In this document: one piece after another, positions 17,978 through 26,702 of the stretch
How positions within the stretch are numbered: the stretch's first letter is position 1
Layout: every line of letters starts with the position of its first letter
Assembly (NCBI RefSeq): GCF_003254745.1
Contig: NZ_QKXH01000006.1
Span: forward strand, 62,001-126,000
Reading direction: 5' to 3'
From: Flavobacterium aquariorum
GTDB lineage: Bacteria; Bacteroidota; Bacteroidia; Flavobacteriales; Flavobacteriaceae
DNA: 64,000 nucleotides
Notes under the pieces: model-generated
Databases searched by the model: none
Told to the model about the DNA's origin: nothing
The model's input: only the letters and a program-made list of their open reading frames with translations
Translations under genes and position numbers: made by a program

Positions 17978-19351
17978 ATGAAAAATAGAATGCAGTTACT
18001 GGTTTTATTGATTTCATTATCCTGTTTAGGGCAACAATATCCTGGATTTAAATCGCTTCGATTTGATGAAAATTACAGTTTTTTAAAAAAGGATACACTG
18101 CAACACGATTGGTATAGAACAATGAAATTTATACCGTTATCTTCTTCCAAAAACACCTACATCAGTTTTGGAGGAAGTATAAGATACCAATATTTCTATG
18201 CTAAAAACGAAAATTGGGGAGATGGACCGCAGGATAATGATGGGTATATATTGAGCAGGTATTTATTTCACGCCGATTTTCATGCCGGTAAATTTTTTAG
18301 AACATTCGTACAAACACAAAGCAGTTTGGCAGATGGAAGAATTGATCCGAGTCCGGTTGACCAAAATCCGCTTGAAGTACATCAGGTTTTTGCTGATTTT
18401 AATATTATAAATGATGCCAATAAAAGGTTGATTCTAAGAGTGGGAAGACAAGAAATGACCTATGGATCACAGCGTTTAGTCGCTTTGAGAGACGGACCTA
18501 ATAATCGCCAGTCTTTTGATGGAATTAAAGTGATTGCCTCAAAAAACAACTATTCTGCCGATTTCTTTTACAGCCATTATGTTGTAGCGCACGATGGAAT
18601 TTTTGATGATGATTCCAATAACGACAAACAGTTATGGGGAAGTTATCTGGTCATCAGCAAAGTTCCATTTTTCAAAAACATTGATGTTTATTATCTAGGT
18701 TACGAAAGAGCTCATGCCGTTTTTAATGACGGAGCAGGCAAGGAAAACCGACATTCCGTGGGAACCCGCATTTGGGGAAAATCTGAAAACTGGCGATACG
18801 ATGGAGAAACACTTTATCAGTTTGGTGATTTTGATTCAAAAGACATTAATGCTTGGACTGCGTCGCTAAATTTAGGTTATCGCTTAAATATGGTAAAGTT
18901 TCATCCTGAAATTGGTTGCAAAGTGGAAGTGATAAGTGGTGATAGGGAAGTGGGCGATAATGGATTGGAAACTTTTAATCCGCTTTTCCCAAGAGGCTCT
19001 TATTTTGGACTCGCATCCGTAATTGGACTTTCGAACCTTATCGATTTTCATCCTTCTTTGAACTTCGAACTCGCCAAAAATATAGAATGGGGAATCGATT
19101 ATGATATGTTTTGGAGATACAGCAGCAACGATGGTATCTATGCTCCAAATGTATCGCTGATTTATCCAGGAGATACAACAACAAGCAAGGAAATTGGTGG
19201 TCAGCTTGAAAGCGAAATAGTATGGCAACCCAATCAATATTTATATTTTCGGGTTGAAGCGACTTGGTTTAAAGCGGGGGAATATATCAAAGCTTCGGGA
19301 ACGGGGAAAGATATTTTCTTTACGGGAATTACGATGCAGCTGAATTTTTAA
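17978..19351 (+). CDS. Alginate-export-type outer-membrane beta-barrel
   Basis: 457 aa outer-membrane protein with a signal peptide (about residues 1-18). The family signature RVGRQEMTYGSQRLVALRDGPNNRQSFDG is present in spirit around residues 155-185, and alternating strands end in an aromatic C-terminus (TMQLNF), as needed for barrel insertion. The Alginate_exp domain is found both in polysaccharide exporters and in diffusion channels for small organic compounds. No alginate genes are nearby, so uptake of the substrate of the surrounding hydrolases is the likelier role (inference). Confidence 0.85.
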   Translation: MKNRMQLLVLLISLSCLGQQYPGFKSLRFDENYSFLKKDTLQHDWYRTMKFIPLSSSKNTYISFGGSIRYQYFYAKNENWGDGPQDNDGYILSRYLFHADFHAGKFFRTFVQTQSSLADGRIDPSPVDQNPLEVHQVFADFNIINDANKRLILRVGRQEMTYGSQRLVALRDGPNNRQSFDGIKVIASKNNYSADFFYSHYVVAHDGIFDDDSNNDKQLWGSYLVISKVPFFKNIDVYYLGYERAHAVFNDGAGKENRHSVGTRIWGKSENWRYDGETLYQFGDFDSKDINAWTASLNLGYRLNMVKFHPEIGCKVEVISGDREVGDNGLETFNPLFPRGSYFGLASVIGLSNLIDFHPSLNFELAKNIEWGIDYDMFWRYSSNDGIYAPNVSLIYPGDTTTSKEIGGQLESEIVWQPNQYLYFRVEATWFKAGEYIKASGTGKDIFFTGITMQLNF

Positions 19352-19414
19352 TTCCCAAATTGAATTGTATTAATTGATTTTTAAAAATAATTATTAACCA
19401 TAAATTTATTTGCT

Positions 19415-20098
19415 ATGAAAAATTTATCACTTGCGGCAGCTCTAATTTTATCTGCCATTTCAGGATTTGCACAAAAACCTGGACCAGCTTTATTAGATCC
19501 AACTAACCATGCATTAGTGTTAATCGATTATGAGGGGCAGATGGCTTTTGCTACCGCAAATATCCCCATCGATCAGTTAAGAAATAATACGGCAATAGTT
19601 GCAGGAGCTTCAAAAATTTTTGGTATTCCTACAGTGGTTACAACAGTAGCTGAAAAATCATTTAGTGGACCAGTATTTCCAGAAATTCTTGAACTGTATC
19701 CTGAATCGACTTATATAGATCGTACGACGATGAATACTTGGGAAGATGTGAATGCGTATAAAGCCATCGTTGGGAAGAACAAGAAAAAATTAGTTATGGG
19801 CGGATTATGGACAAGTGTTTGTATTGTCGGTCCAGTATTATCTGCAATTGCCGAAGGTTTTGATGTGTATGTGATTACGGATGCCTGTGGGGATGTGAGC
19901 AAAGAAGCACACGATCAAGCCATAACTCGCATGGTTCAGGCTGGTGCACATCCTATGACTTCGCTTCAATATCTTTTGGAACTTCAAAGGGACTGGGCAA
20001 GACAGGCGACTTATAAACCTGTAAATGATCTGGTGGTTAAGTATGCCGGCGGTTATGGTATAGGCGTACAATACGCACGTCAGATGCTGAAGCATTAA
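19415..20098 (+). CDS. Secreted isochorismatase-fold hydrolase (YcaC-like)
   Basis: 227 aa with a signal peptide (MKNLSLAAALILSAISGFAQ). The cysteine-hydrolase fold is marked by Asp38 in LIDYEGQM and the nucleophile Cys136 in GLWTSVCIVGP. VYVITDACGDVSKEAHDQAITRMVQAGAHP is typical of the YcaC group. Most relatives are cytoplasmic, so the signal peptide is noteworthy and matches its exported neighbours. The substrate is unknown. Confidence 0.88.
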   Translation: MKNLSLAAALILSAISGFAQKPGPALLDPTNHALVLIDYEGQMAFATANIPIDQLRNNTAIVAGASKIFGIPTVVTTVAEKSFSGPVFPEILELYPESTYIDRTTMNTWEDVNAYKAIVGKNKKKLVMGGLWTSVCIVGPVLSAIAEGFDVYVITDACGDVSKEAHDQAITRMVQAGAHPMTSLQYLLELQRDWARQATYKPVNDLVVKYAGGYGIGVQYARQMLKH

Positions 20099-20171
20099 AA
20101 TAAAGGGCACAATCGTGTTGATTTATTATAAAAGCAACAAGTAGCAGAAATAGTAATTAAATATTAAAATT

Positions 20172-21062
20172 ATGAAACCAGCTAATATTTTTTTGACCGT
20201 AACAGCAGTGCAAACCGATGCAAACGATGCTGTCAATTCTAAAACTCAATTTGCGGAAACAAAAGGTAAAAAGATTGCTTATCGTTCCATTGGCAATGGC
20301 GATTCTATCATTTTGGTAAATCGTTTTCGCGGTACTTTAGACACTTGGGATCCTTTATTTCTGGATAGTCTTGCAGAAAATTTTAATTTGGTAACTTTTG
20401 ATTATACTGGCATTGGTTCATCATCCGGGACTTTACCAACAGATATCGTGGATGTAGCGACAGATGTTAAGGATTTGGCCGAGTTTCTTAATCTAAAAAG
20501 CATCGCCATTTTGGGTTGGTCTTATGGCGGTTTGGTAGCTCAGATTGCTACACTGCAATATCCGGAATTGATTTCGCATGCCATATTAGTTGGTACAAAT
20601 CCTCCTGGACATAATGAAATCCCTTTGGAACAAGCGTTCTTGGATTGTGCTTTAAAACCAATTAATGATTTTAATGATGAAGTCATTTTGTTTTTTGAAC
20701 CCAATTCGGATGCCAGTGTAAAAGCAGCCAAATTATCACACGACAGGATTGCCAAAAGAATTGATGTTTCCAAAATCCCGAGTACGATGGATGTTTTTCA
20801 GCTTTATTTTGCCGGAGGGGCAGGTTTGAGAGAAGACAATTTAAAATTCAGGGATCAATTAAAAACAACCAAAACACCACTTTTGGTTATATCTGGCGAT
20901 CACGATATTTCTTTTGCTGTCGAAAACTGGTTTGCATTGCTTCGAGAGTTGGCGACTACACAAATAATTGTGTTTCCTCATACAGGTCATGCGCCGCAAC
21001 ATCAGTTTCCTGAACTTTCAGCAAAATACATTTCCAACTTCATTCAGTTAACAGCAAAATAA
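20172..21062 (+). CDS. Alpha/beta hydrolase
   Basis: 296 aa. Domain starts near residue 30 (FAETKGKKIAYRSIGNGDSI). The usual HG oxyanion motif is replaced by VNRFRG. The nucleophile elbow is GWSYGG (Ser), the acid is probably in SGDHD, and the catalytic His lies in HTGHAPQHQ. The N-terminal 30 residues are polar and not a signal peptide. It sits 73 bp from genes on either side in the same cluster. Confidence 0.87.
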   Translation: MKPANIFLTVTAVQTDANDAVNSKTQFAETKGKKIAYRSIGNGDSIILVNRFRGTLDTWDPLFLDSLAENFNLVTFDYTGIGSSSGTLPTDIVDVATDVKDLAEFLNLKSIAILGWSYGGLVAQIATLQYPELISHAILVGTNPPGHNEIPLEQAFLDCALKPINDFNDEVILFFEPNSDASVKAAKLSHDRIAKRIDVSKIPSTMDVFQLYFAGGAGLREDNLKFRDQLKTTKTPLLVISGDHDISFAVENWFALLRELATTQIIVFPHTGHAPQHQFPELSAKYISNFIQLTAK

Positions 21063-21135
21063 AACCAGCCTGGAAGTTAGTATCAGCCTTATAGCAACTC
21101 CAAATTAATTTACATAATCAATATTCTCTTTAAAA

Positions 21136-21687
21136 ATGGAAAATCAAGGAGCAACAGTTGTAATCACTCACAATGTTTTAGTAGGGAAAGAGCAAGAATA
21201 TGAAAATTGGCTAAATGAAATTAGTCCGATCAGTAAAAAATCAACTGGATTCTTAGATTGGCAAATCATTCGCCCTATTCCTAATTTGACCTATACTTTT
21301 ACGGTTATTCTTCGATTTGACACTATTGAAAATCTCAAAAATTGGATGGAATCGAAAGATCGAAAAAAACTGATTGAGAAAGCTTTGCCATTTTTTTCCA
21401 AAGAAGACAAATTCTATATAAAAAGCGGTTTGGATTTTCTTTTCCTATCAGAAAATGAGAATGTAAAAATACCGGTTCGTTGGAAACAATATTTAGTGAC
21501 ATGGTCGGCAATATTCCCATTGGCAACATTTATTCCAATGCTCGTATTACCTATAATGAGAAATTTTGCTTTCCTCCAAAATCGTTACATCGAGTCATTT
21601 TTTGTTTCGGGCATAATAGTATTCATTATGGTATATCTGTTAATGCCACGATATACAAGACTCATAAAAAAGTGGCTTTACAAATAA
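21136..21687 (+). CDS. ABM-domain protein with C-terminal membrane helices
   Basis: 183 aa. Residues 5-100 form an antibiotic-biosynthesis-monooxygenase-like ferredoxin fold (VVITHNVLVGKEQEYENWLNEI, STGFLDWQIIRP). Two transmembrane helices follow (about residues 122-142 and 154-174) and end in a positively charged tail. This ABM-plus-two-helices layout is widespread in bacteria, and its function is unsettled. The domain would face the cytoplasm or the periplasm depending on topology, which cannot be decided here. Confidence 0.82.
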   Translation: MENQGATVVITHNVLVGKEQEYENWLNEISPISKKSTGFLDWQIIRPIPNLTYTFTVILRFDTIENLKNWMESKDRKKLIEKALPFFSKEDKFYIKSGLDFLFLSENENVKIPVRWKQYLVTWSAIFPLATFIPMLVLPIMRNFAFLQNRYIESFFVSGIIVFIMVYLLMPRYTRLIKKWLYK

Positions 21688-21771
21688 TAATTTGAATTGA
21701 TAAAAAGGCTGCTTTATATCAACAGATATACACTTCGTAAATGACTGTTAATCATTAAAATATTAAGCATT

Positions 21772-22542
21772 ATGATAAAATCAAAATCCATCATTCTCAT
21801 ACACGGAAACTTTGTGAATAATACTAGTTGGGCAAAGTGGAAAAGCCGTTATGAAGAAAAGGGATATACCGTGTACACACCCGCAAACCCGGGTCACGAT
21901 GGAATCCCAACAGATTTGAGAAACAAAGTCCATTCTAAGCTTGTGGAAACAGGATTTATTGACGTGGTTAAGAACATTGTAAAACTCATTGATATTTTAC
22001 CTGAAAAACCATTAATTATTGGACATTCAATGGCAGGTATGGCAGCAATGAAATTGTTAGAATTGAACAAGGTAGCAGCCGCAGTAAGTATTGACGGAGC
22101 TCCGCCAAAGAATGTGTTTCCTCCATTTGCAACATTAAAATCAGTATTGCCTGCATTTGGCTTTTTTTCTTCCAATGACTATTTTATGGGCAGTCGTGAT
22201 TGGTATGACAAATGTTTTTTCAATACAACACCTGTAGCTGAAAGAGCGGATGCTTTTAAAAGTTTTGCCGTACCCGAAAGCTATAAAGTAAGCCGTGAAT
22301 TGGTGTTGAACTCTTTTTCAAACATCGATTTTGGTAAACCGCATGAGCCTATTTTATTTATTGGTGGTGGCAGTGACAATATTTTTCCTCCTTCACTTAC
22401 AAGCACTTTGGCAAATAAATATAAAGACAAAAAGAGCCGAGTTGATTTGAAAATTTTTGAAGGTAAAAGTCATTTTATATGCGGAGAACCAGGCTGGGAA
22501 AAAGTTGCGGACTATATTTTGGACTGGTATGAGAATTTATGA
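21772..22542 (+). CDS. Alpha/beta hydrolase
   Basis: 256 aa, related to the protein at 13254. HGNFVNNTSW gives the oxyanion region, GHSMAGM the Ser nucleophile, GGGSDNIFP the acid and GKSHFICGEPGW the catalytic His. No signal peptide. Gaps to neighbours are 84 and 44 bp, consistent with one operon. No substrate can be assigned. Confidence 0.88.
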   Translation: MIKSKSIILIHGNFVNNTSWAKWKSRYEEKGYTVYTPANPGHDGIPTDLRNKVHSKLVETGFIDVVKNIVKLIDILPEKPLIIGHSMAGMAAMKLLELNKVAAAVSIDGAPPKNVFPPFATLKSVLPAFGFFSSNDYFMGSRDWYDKCFFNTTPVAERADAFKSFAVPESYKVSRELVLNSFSNIDFGKPHEPILFIGGGSDNIFPPSLTSTLANKYKDKKSRVDLKIFEGKSHFICGEPGWEKVADYILDWYENL

Positions 22543-22586
22543 TTTTTTGTGAATGAAACTATTAATAACCATTAAAATAAACTAAA

Positions 22587-23408
22587 ATGAGCAAGATTAC
22601 AGTAAAAGACGGAACAGAAATCTATTACAAAGATTGGGGAACAGGTCAGCCTATTTTCTTTCATCACGGTTGGCCATTGTCTGCAGACGATTGGGATGCA
22701 CAAATGTATTTTTTCTTAGATAAAGGATTTAGAGTAATTGCATATGACAGACGCGGCCACGGAAGATCTACGCAGACTTATAAAGGAAACGAAATGAATA
22801 CTTATGCAGCAGATGTTGCAGAACTTACAGCATTTTTAGACTTAAAAGACGCCATACATATAGGGCATTCAACTGGCGGAGGTGAAGCTATACGGTATGT
22901 TGCAAAATATGGTAAAGATCGTGTATCAAAAGTGGTGCTTATAAGTGCAGTAACTCCCTATATGATCATGGACGAAAACAATCCAAACGGCGTTCCATTG
23001 GCAGTGTTTGATGATATTCGTTTTAATACCGCCAATAACAGACAGCAATTTTATCACGACATCACTTTTCCATTTTATGGGTACAATAGGGAAGGTGCCA
23101 ATATAAAGAAAGGAATTCAGGATAATTGGTGGCGTCAGGGGATGATGGGGGGCATTAAGGCACATTATGACTGTATAAAAGCTTTCTCGGAAACCGATTT
23201 TACCGAAGACTTAAAAAGTGTTGATATGCCAGTACTCGTCCTGCACGGAGAAGATGATCAAATTGTTCCTTATGAAATTACCGCTTTAAGAGCAGCTAAG
23301 CTTTTGAAAAACGGAAAATTGATTACCTATCCAGGTTTATGCCACGGAATGCCAACAACAGATGCAGATACTGTTAATTTAGATATACTGGATTTTATTA
23401 AATCTTGA
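22587..23408 (+). CDS. Alpha/beta hydrolase of the cofactor-free haloperoxidase/arylesterase group
   Basis: 273 aa, the standard length of the non-haem chloroperoxidase group. HGWPLSADDWDAQM carries the oxyanion Trp, GHSTGGGE the Ser nucleophile, HGEDDQIVP the Asp and CHGMPTT the catalytic His. These enzymes are serine esterases that can perhydrolyse acetate as a side reaction. It is the last gene before a palindromic repeat region and may end the operon that begins at 13254. Confidence 0.92.
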   Translation: MSKITVKDGTEIYYKDWGTGQPIFFHHGWPLSADDWDAQMYFFLDKGFRVIAYDRRGHGRSTQTYKGNEMNTYAADVAELTAFLDLKDAIHIGHSTGGGEAIRYVAKYGKDRVSKVVLISAVTPYMIMDENNPNGVPLAVFDDIRFNTANNRQQFYHDITFPFYGYNREGANIKKGIQDNWWRQGMMGGIKAHYDCIKAFSETDFTEDLKSVDMPVLVLHGEDDQIVPYEITALRAAKLLKNGKLITYPGLCHGMPTTDADTVNLDILDFIKS

Positions 23409-23464
23409 TATAACTAACCTGAGGGCGATTATTTTTTGGAGCAGAAAGATTTGCTTCTTTAAGC

Positions 23465-23540
23465 AGCATTGGTCCCGCTATCCGTTGCAATCTCCCGAAA
23501 AAAATCGGGAGGATTTCCACTACTATCGGGGCTAAAGGAG
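23465..23540. repeat. Long imperfect palindrome (REP-like element 1)
   Basis: An inner stem CTCCCGA/TCGGGAG (23492-23498 and 23505-23511) is nested in outer arms GTCCCGCTATCCGTTGCAATC and its imperfect complement reading GATTTCCACTACTATCGGG. Elements of this design are dispersed through Flavobacterium intergenic regions (recalled, not searched). It may act as a terminator between 23408 and 23731. Confidence 0.7.
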
Positions 23541-23566
23541 ACATTTTGTTTTTTAAATATAATAGT

Positions 23567-23692
23567 TTTTAACCGCAAGGGATGCAAAGATTTTATCGCT
23601 TTGTATATAATTCCGTAAGGGGAGCAAAGCTTTGCGTTCCTTGCGTTTTCAAAAAAGCAAATTTTTGCGTTCCTTGTGGTAAAAAAAGCAAT
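23567..23692. repeat. Nested CGCAAGG palindromes (REP-like element 2)
   Basis: An outer pair TTAACCGCAAGG ... CCTTGTGGTAA encloses an inner hairpin with arms CGTAAGGGGAGCAAAG and CTTTGCGTTCCTTGCG. A related palindrome occurs at 32822-32886. No protein is encoded. Confidence 0.65.
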
Positions 23693-23730
23693 AATAAAAC
23701 TCAGGAATCTAACTAAAAAAATAATCAAAA

Positions 23731-24348
23731 ATGGATGCAAGTACATACTCAAAAACGGCGTTGATATTGGTTGACCCGTTTAACGATTTTCTCTCTGAAG
23801 GAGGAAAACTATATCCTCTTACGAAAGAAACAGTTGAAGGCATTTCTTTGGTAGAAAACCTTAAAAAGTTGGTAGCGGCAGCCAGAGAACGAAAAATACA
23901 AATTATCTATGCTCCACACCATAACACAAGCGAAGGGGATTATTTAAACTGGCGATTTCTTTCACCATCACATATGGGGAGCAAGAACGTAGTTTTATTT
24001 GAAAGAGAAAGTTGGGGTGCCCAATTTCATCCAGAACTTCAACCAGAAATTGGAGATCTTATTGCCCAAAATCATTGGACGGGCAGCGGATTTGCCAATA
24101 CCGATCTTGATTTTCTTCTTCGCATGCACAACATTGATCATATTATTCTTGCTGGTATGAGAGCAAATACCTGTATCGATTCAACCGCTAGATATGGTGT
24201 GGAATTGGGATATCATGTAACTTTGATTAAAGATGGTATTGCAGCATTCAATTGGGAAGAAATCAGAGTTACGGTTGAAATTACTTTTCCAAATTATGGA
24301 CATGCAATGCTCTCAATAGAGGAATTTATAAATACTCCAAAATCGTAG
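23731..24348 (+). CDS. Isochorismatase-fold cysteine hydrolase
   Basis: 205 aa cytoplasmic protein. Asp15 in LVDPFND and nucleophile Cys148 in ANTCIDST are conserved. The segment NHWTGSGFANTDLD aligns with the K-x-x-x-S-[AG]-F region of the family, yet no Lys is present (Gln113, Asn114 and His115 occupy it). Activity may therefore be altered. It is followed after only 4 bp by pldA, which implies co-transcription. Confidence 0.87.
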   Translation: MDASTYSKTALILVDPFNDFLSEGGKLYPLTKETVEGISLVENLKKLVAAARERKIQIIYAPHHNTSEGDYLNWRFLSPSHMGSKNVVLFERESWGAQFHPELQPEIGDLIAQNHWTGSGFANTDLDFLLRMHNIDHIILAGMRANTCIDSTARYGVELGYHVTLIKDGIAAFNWEEIRVTVEITFPNYGHAMLSIEEFINTPKS

Positions 24349-24352
24349 GGTC

Positions 24353-25258
24353 ATGAAAAAATATTTTGCTAAAACGGTACAAATACTAGTTCTTTCTTTG
24401 TTTGCAACCTTTTCCTTAATGGGGCAGTCATCGTCAATTTTTAAAAGAATGGATTCCTACCAGACACTCGATAAAATGTGGGAATTGGAGCCAGACAGCA
24501 ATAGTGAAACCTTCTTATTAACGGCCTATAAGCCTATTTACATAATGCCATTCCGGTTTTCAAGCCATAGACGCGAGGTCCCTTTTGAAACAGCGCCGGT
24601 TGATCCTGCTGTAACTGATGAAGAAATCCAATTGGACAATGTAGAAGCTACCATGCAGTTCAGTTTCAAAACCAAATTAGCCCAAAGAATTTTTGGCAGA
24701 GGCGCATTATGGTTAGGTTATACTCAAAAATCGTATTGGCAAGTTTATAATGCGGAGTTTTCAAGGCCTTTTAGGGAAACCAATTATGAACCGGAAATTA
24801 TATTTAACTATCCAGTAAAATTTGATTTTTTAAAGATGAAAATGCTTGGGTTTGCATTTAATCATCAGTCAAATGGAAGGGAGGGGCACAAATTTACCCG
24901 AAGTTGGAATCGATTTATTCTGCATGCCGGTTTTGAAAACAATCAGTGGAGTTTAATTGTGAGAACATGGTTTGCCACCGAAATTACAGAAAACCCGGAT
25001 ATCGAAGATTACATGGGCAGAGGAAGTATTCTTTTTAATTATAGATTAAAGAAACATTTATTGACATTGAAGGCACAGCATTCTTTGCGGTTTGGCGATG
25101 ATAATCATGGCAGTGTTGAGTTCGATTGGACTTTCCCTATATATAAAAATCTAAAAGGGTATGGTCAGTTTTTTCATGGATATGGAGATGCCATGATTGA
25201 CTACAATCAAATTCATACCATTGGAGGAATTGGGATTGTATTTGCAGGAACTTTATAA
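24353..25258 (+). CDS. pldA: Outer-membrane phospholipase A
   Basis: 301 aa OMPLA homologue with a signal peptide (about residues 1-24). The family core is obvious: LWLGYTQKSYWQVYN, SRPFRETNYEPE and FNHQSNGREG. By comparison with E. coli OMPLA the catalytic His and Ser are His171 and Ser173, and the Asn of SWNR is Asn186. The enzyme hydrolyses phospholipids that reach the outer leaflet, and is normally activated by Ca2+-dependent dimerisation. Coupling to an isochorismatase gene is unusual. A strong bidirectional terminator follows. Confidence 0.93.
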   Translation: MKKYFAKTVQILVLSLFATFSLMGQSSSIFKRMDSYQTLDKMWELEPDSNSETFLLTAYKPIYIMPFRFSSHRREVPFETAPVDPAVTDEEIQLDNVEATMQFSFKTKLAQRIFGRGALWLGYTQKSYWQVYNAEFSRPFRETNYEPEIIFNYPVKFDFLKMKMLGFAFNHQSNGREGHKFTRSWNRFILHAGFENNQWSLIVRTWFATEITENPDIEDYMGRGSILFNYRLKKHLLTLKAQHSLRFGDDNHGSVEFDWTFPIYKNLKGYGQFFHGYGDAMIDYNQIHTIGGIGIVFAGTL

Positions 25259-25282
25259 AAATTGGTTGTTTTTGTGAATATA

Positions 25283-25326
25283 AAAAAAAGCGCCGTACGT
25301 ATTTGTTAAAATACTTACGGCGCTTT
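25283..25326. terminator. Bidirectional terminator between pldA and yceI
   Basis: A 19-bp stem with one mismatch (25286-25304 with 25308-25326; core AGCGCCGTA) has A-runs on the left and T-runs on the right, so it can stop both converging transcripts. Confidence 0.9.
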
Positions 25327-25346
25327 TCCAATAATTAATAAACCCC

Positions 25347-25880
25347 TTATTGTTTGATGAATTGTAATTCAAAATTTAATTTAATTTCTTCACCAACAAG
25401 AACTCCTCCAGTTTCTAAAGCAGAGTTCCAGTTTAAACCCCAATCTTTTCTATTGATTTTCCCAGTGAGAGAAAACCCAGCTTTGGTATTTCCCCAAGGA
25501 TCTTTTGCCAAACCGCCAAATTCAGTATTCAATTGAACAGGTTTAGTGATTCCGTGAAGGGTTAAATCCCCGGTTAATTCAAATTCCCCTTCATTAATTT
25601 TTGAAAAACCAGTTGAGGTGAAGGTAATTTCAGGAAAAGTACCTGCATCAAAGAAATCTGGGCTCAATAAATGGGCATCACGATCTTTGTTTCCTGTAGT
25701 AATTGAATCTGTTACTCCTTTAAAACTGAATTTAGCATTGTCAAAACTATCTGATTCTGTTTCTACAGTTGCATCAAATTGTGTAAAATTTCCAGATACA
25801 TTAGTAAACATCATGTGTTTTACTTTAAATCCAATTTCTGAATGTGCTGGGTCTATAGCCCAAGTTGTTTTTGTTGACAT
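25347..25880 (-). CDS. YceI-family periplasm-type lipid-binding protein
   Basis: 177 aa YceI domain covering the whole protein: WAIDPAHSEIGFKVKHMMFTNVSG at the N-terminus, HLLSPDFFDAGTFPEITF in the middle and a final beta strand. YceI proteins are lipocalin-like barrels that bind isoprenoid-type lipids. No signal peptide is present, unlike E. coli YceI, as in many Bacteroidota homologues. Two tandem copies of the CTTGTCCTAG-type activator site with -7 elements lie upstream. Two other YceI paralogues occur at 42907 and 52464. Confidence 0.93.
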   Translation of the reverse strand: MSTKTTWAIDPAHSEIGFKVKHMMFTNVSGNFTQFDATVETESDSFDNAKFSFKGVTDSITTGNKDRDAHLLSPDFFDAGTFPEITFTSTGFSKINEGEFELTGDLTLHGITKPVQLNTEFGGLAKDPWGNTKAGFSLTGKINRKDWGLNWNSALETGGVLVGEEIKLNFELQFIKQ

Positions 25881-25943
25881 TTTATTTGTTTTTTTATTGT
25901 TATTATTTAATGTATTTATAATCTATATGCTTAATTTATGGTA

Positions 25944-25993
25944 CAAATTTCGGTCGTTTTCAATTCCTATGCATTGAACTAGGACAAGAAATG
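25944..25993 (-). promoter_or_regulatory. Proximal yceI promoter with Crp-type activator site
   Basis: Reading on the minus strand, CTTGTCCTAGTTCAATG (within 25972-25993) is followed after exactly 27 nt by the -7 element GAAATTTG (25944-25951). The site is centred about 43 nt before the likely start point, a class II activator position. Confidence 0.75.
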
Positions 25994-26043
25994 ATTGTTT
26001 GTAATTTTTTTAATAAAAAAAATGCTTTACAATAATTCCGATA

Positions 26044-26093
26044 CAAAATTAGATCGGATAGTATTTTAAAGCATTGAACTAAGACAAGAAATG
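26044..26093 (-). promoter_or_regulatory. Distal yceI promoter with Crp-type activator site
   Basis: CTTGTCTTAGTTCAATG (within 26072-26093, minus strand) is followed after 27 nt by TAATTTTG (26044-26051). It is displaced exactly 100 bp from the proximal copy and starts right after the crp stop codon. Confidence 0.75.
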
Positions 26094-26097
26094 AAAC

Positions 26098-26676
26098 TTA
26101 CTGCTTGGCGAGTTTCGTTCTTACTTTGCTTAAAAATTCTGCAGAAATCCCAAGATAGGAAGCAATATGATGCTGCGCTACCCGTTGCGGTATTGTTGGG
26201 TAAAGTTTTATAAATTCTAAATATTTTTCCTGGGCCGATTTGGCAATGGTATCGATTAGTCTGTTCTGCATGGCAGAAAGGTTTCGTTGTATCAATAATC
26301 TGAAAATGCGTTCAAACTTAGGAACTTTTTGCAAAAGCATTTCTTTGGTTTCGGGGGTTAAGATCAATAGCTGACAATCTTCGAGAGTCTCTATGAATAA
26401 TTTGCTAGGTTTTTTTTCATGAAAACTGGCAATATCACTTATCCACCAGTCTTCTATGGCAAATTGTATTATTACTTCAAAACCATTTTCATTAATGTAA
26501 TATTTCCGAATACAGCCTTTTAGGATATAAGCTTCAAAATTGCAAATTTCGCCTTCCTGTAGCAATAATGTTTTTTTGGGTACTTCTTTATACTGCAATA
26601 TCGTATTGAAATACTCGATTTCGTCGGGCGTAAATTCATTTTTTTTGCAAATATTAGCATTAATTGATTCAAACAT
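26098..26676 (-). CDS. Crp/Fnr-family transcriptional regulator
   Basis: 192 aa. Residues about 15-120 form a cyclic-nucleotide-binding-type jelly roll (LLLQEGEICNFEAYILKGCIRKYY), but the Arg and Ser of a cAMP pocket are not obvious. The C-terminal winged helix has HHIASYLGISAEFLSKVRTKL. It is similar to the Crp protein at 40363 (DWWISDIASFHEKKPS against NWWLSDIGSFHERKPS). It lies 26 bp after the pseudo-receiver gene and shares that promoter, which carries the CTTGTCCTAG site. Autoregulation and control of yceI are likely (inference). Confidence 0.92.
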   Translation of the reverse strand: MFESINANICKKNEFTPDEIEYFNTILQYKEVPKKTLLLQEGEICNFEAYILKGCIRKYYINENGFEVIIQFAIEDWWISDIASFHEKKPSKLFIETLEDCQLLILTPETKEMLLQKVPKFERIFRLLIQRNLSAMQNRLIDTIAKSAQEKYLEFIKLYPTIPQRVAQHHIASYLGISAEFLSKVRTKLAKQ

Positions 26677-26702
26677 ATCAGGGAAAATTTATGGATTAGA
26701 AT

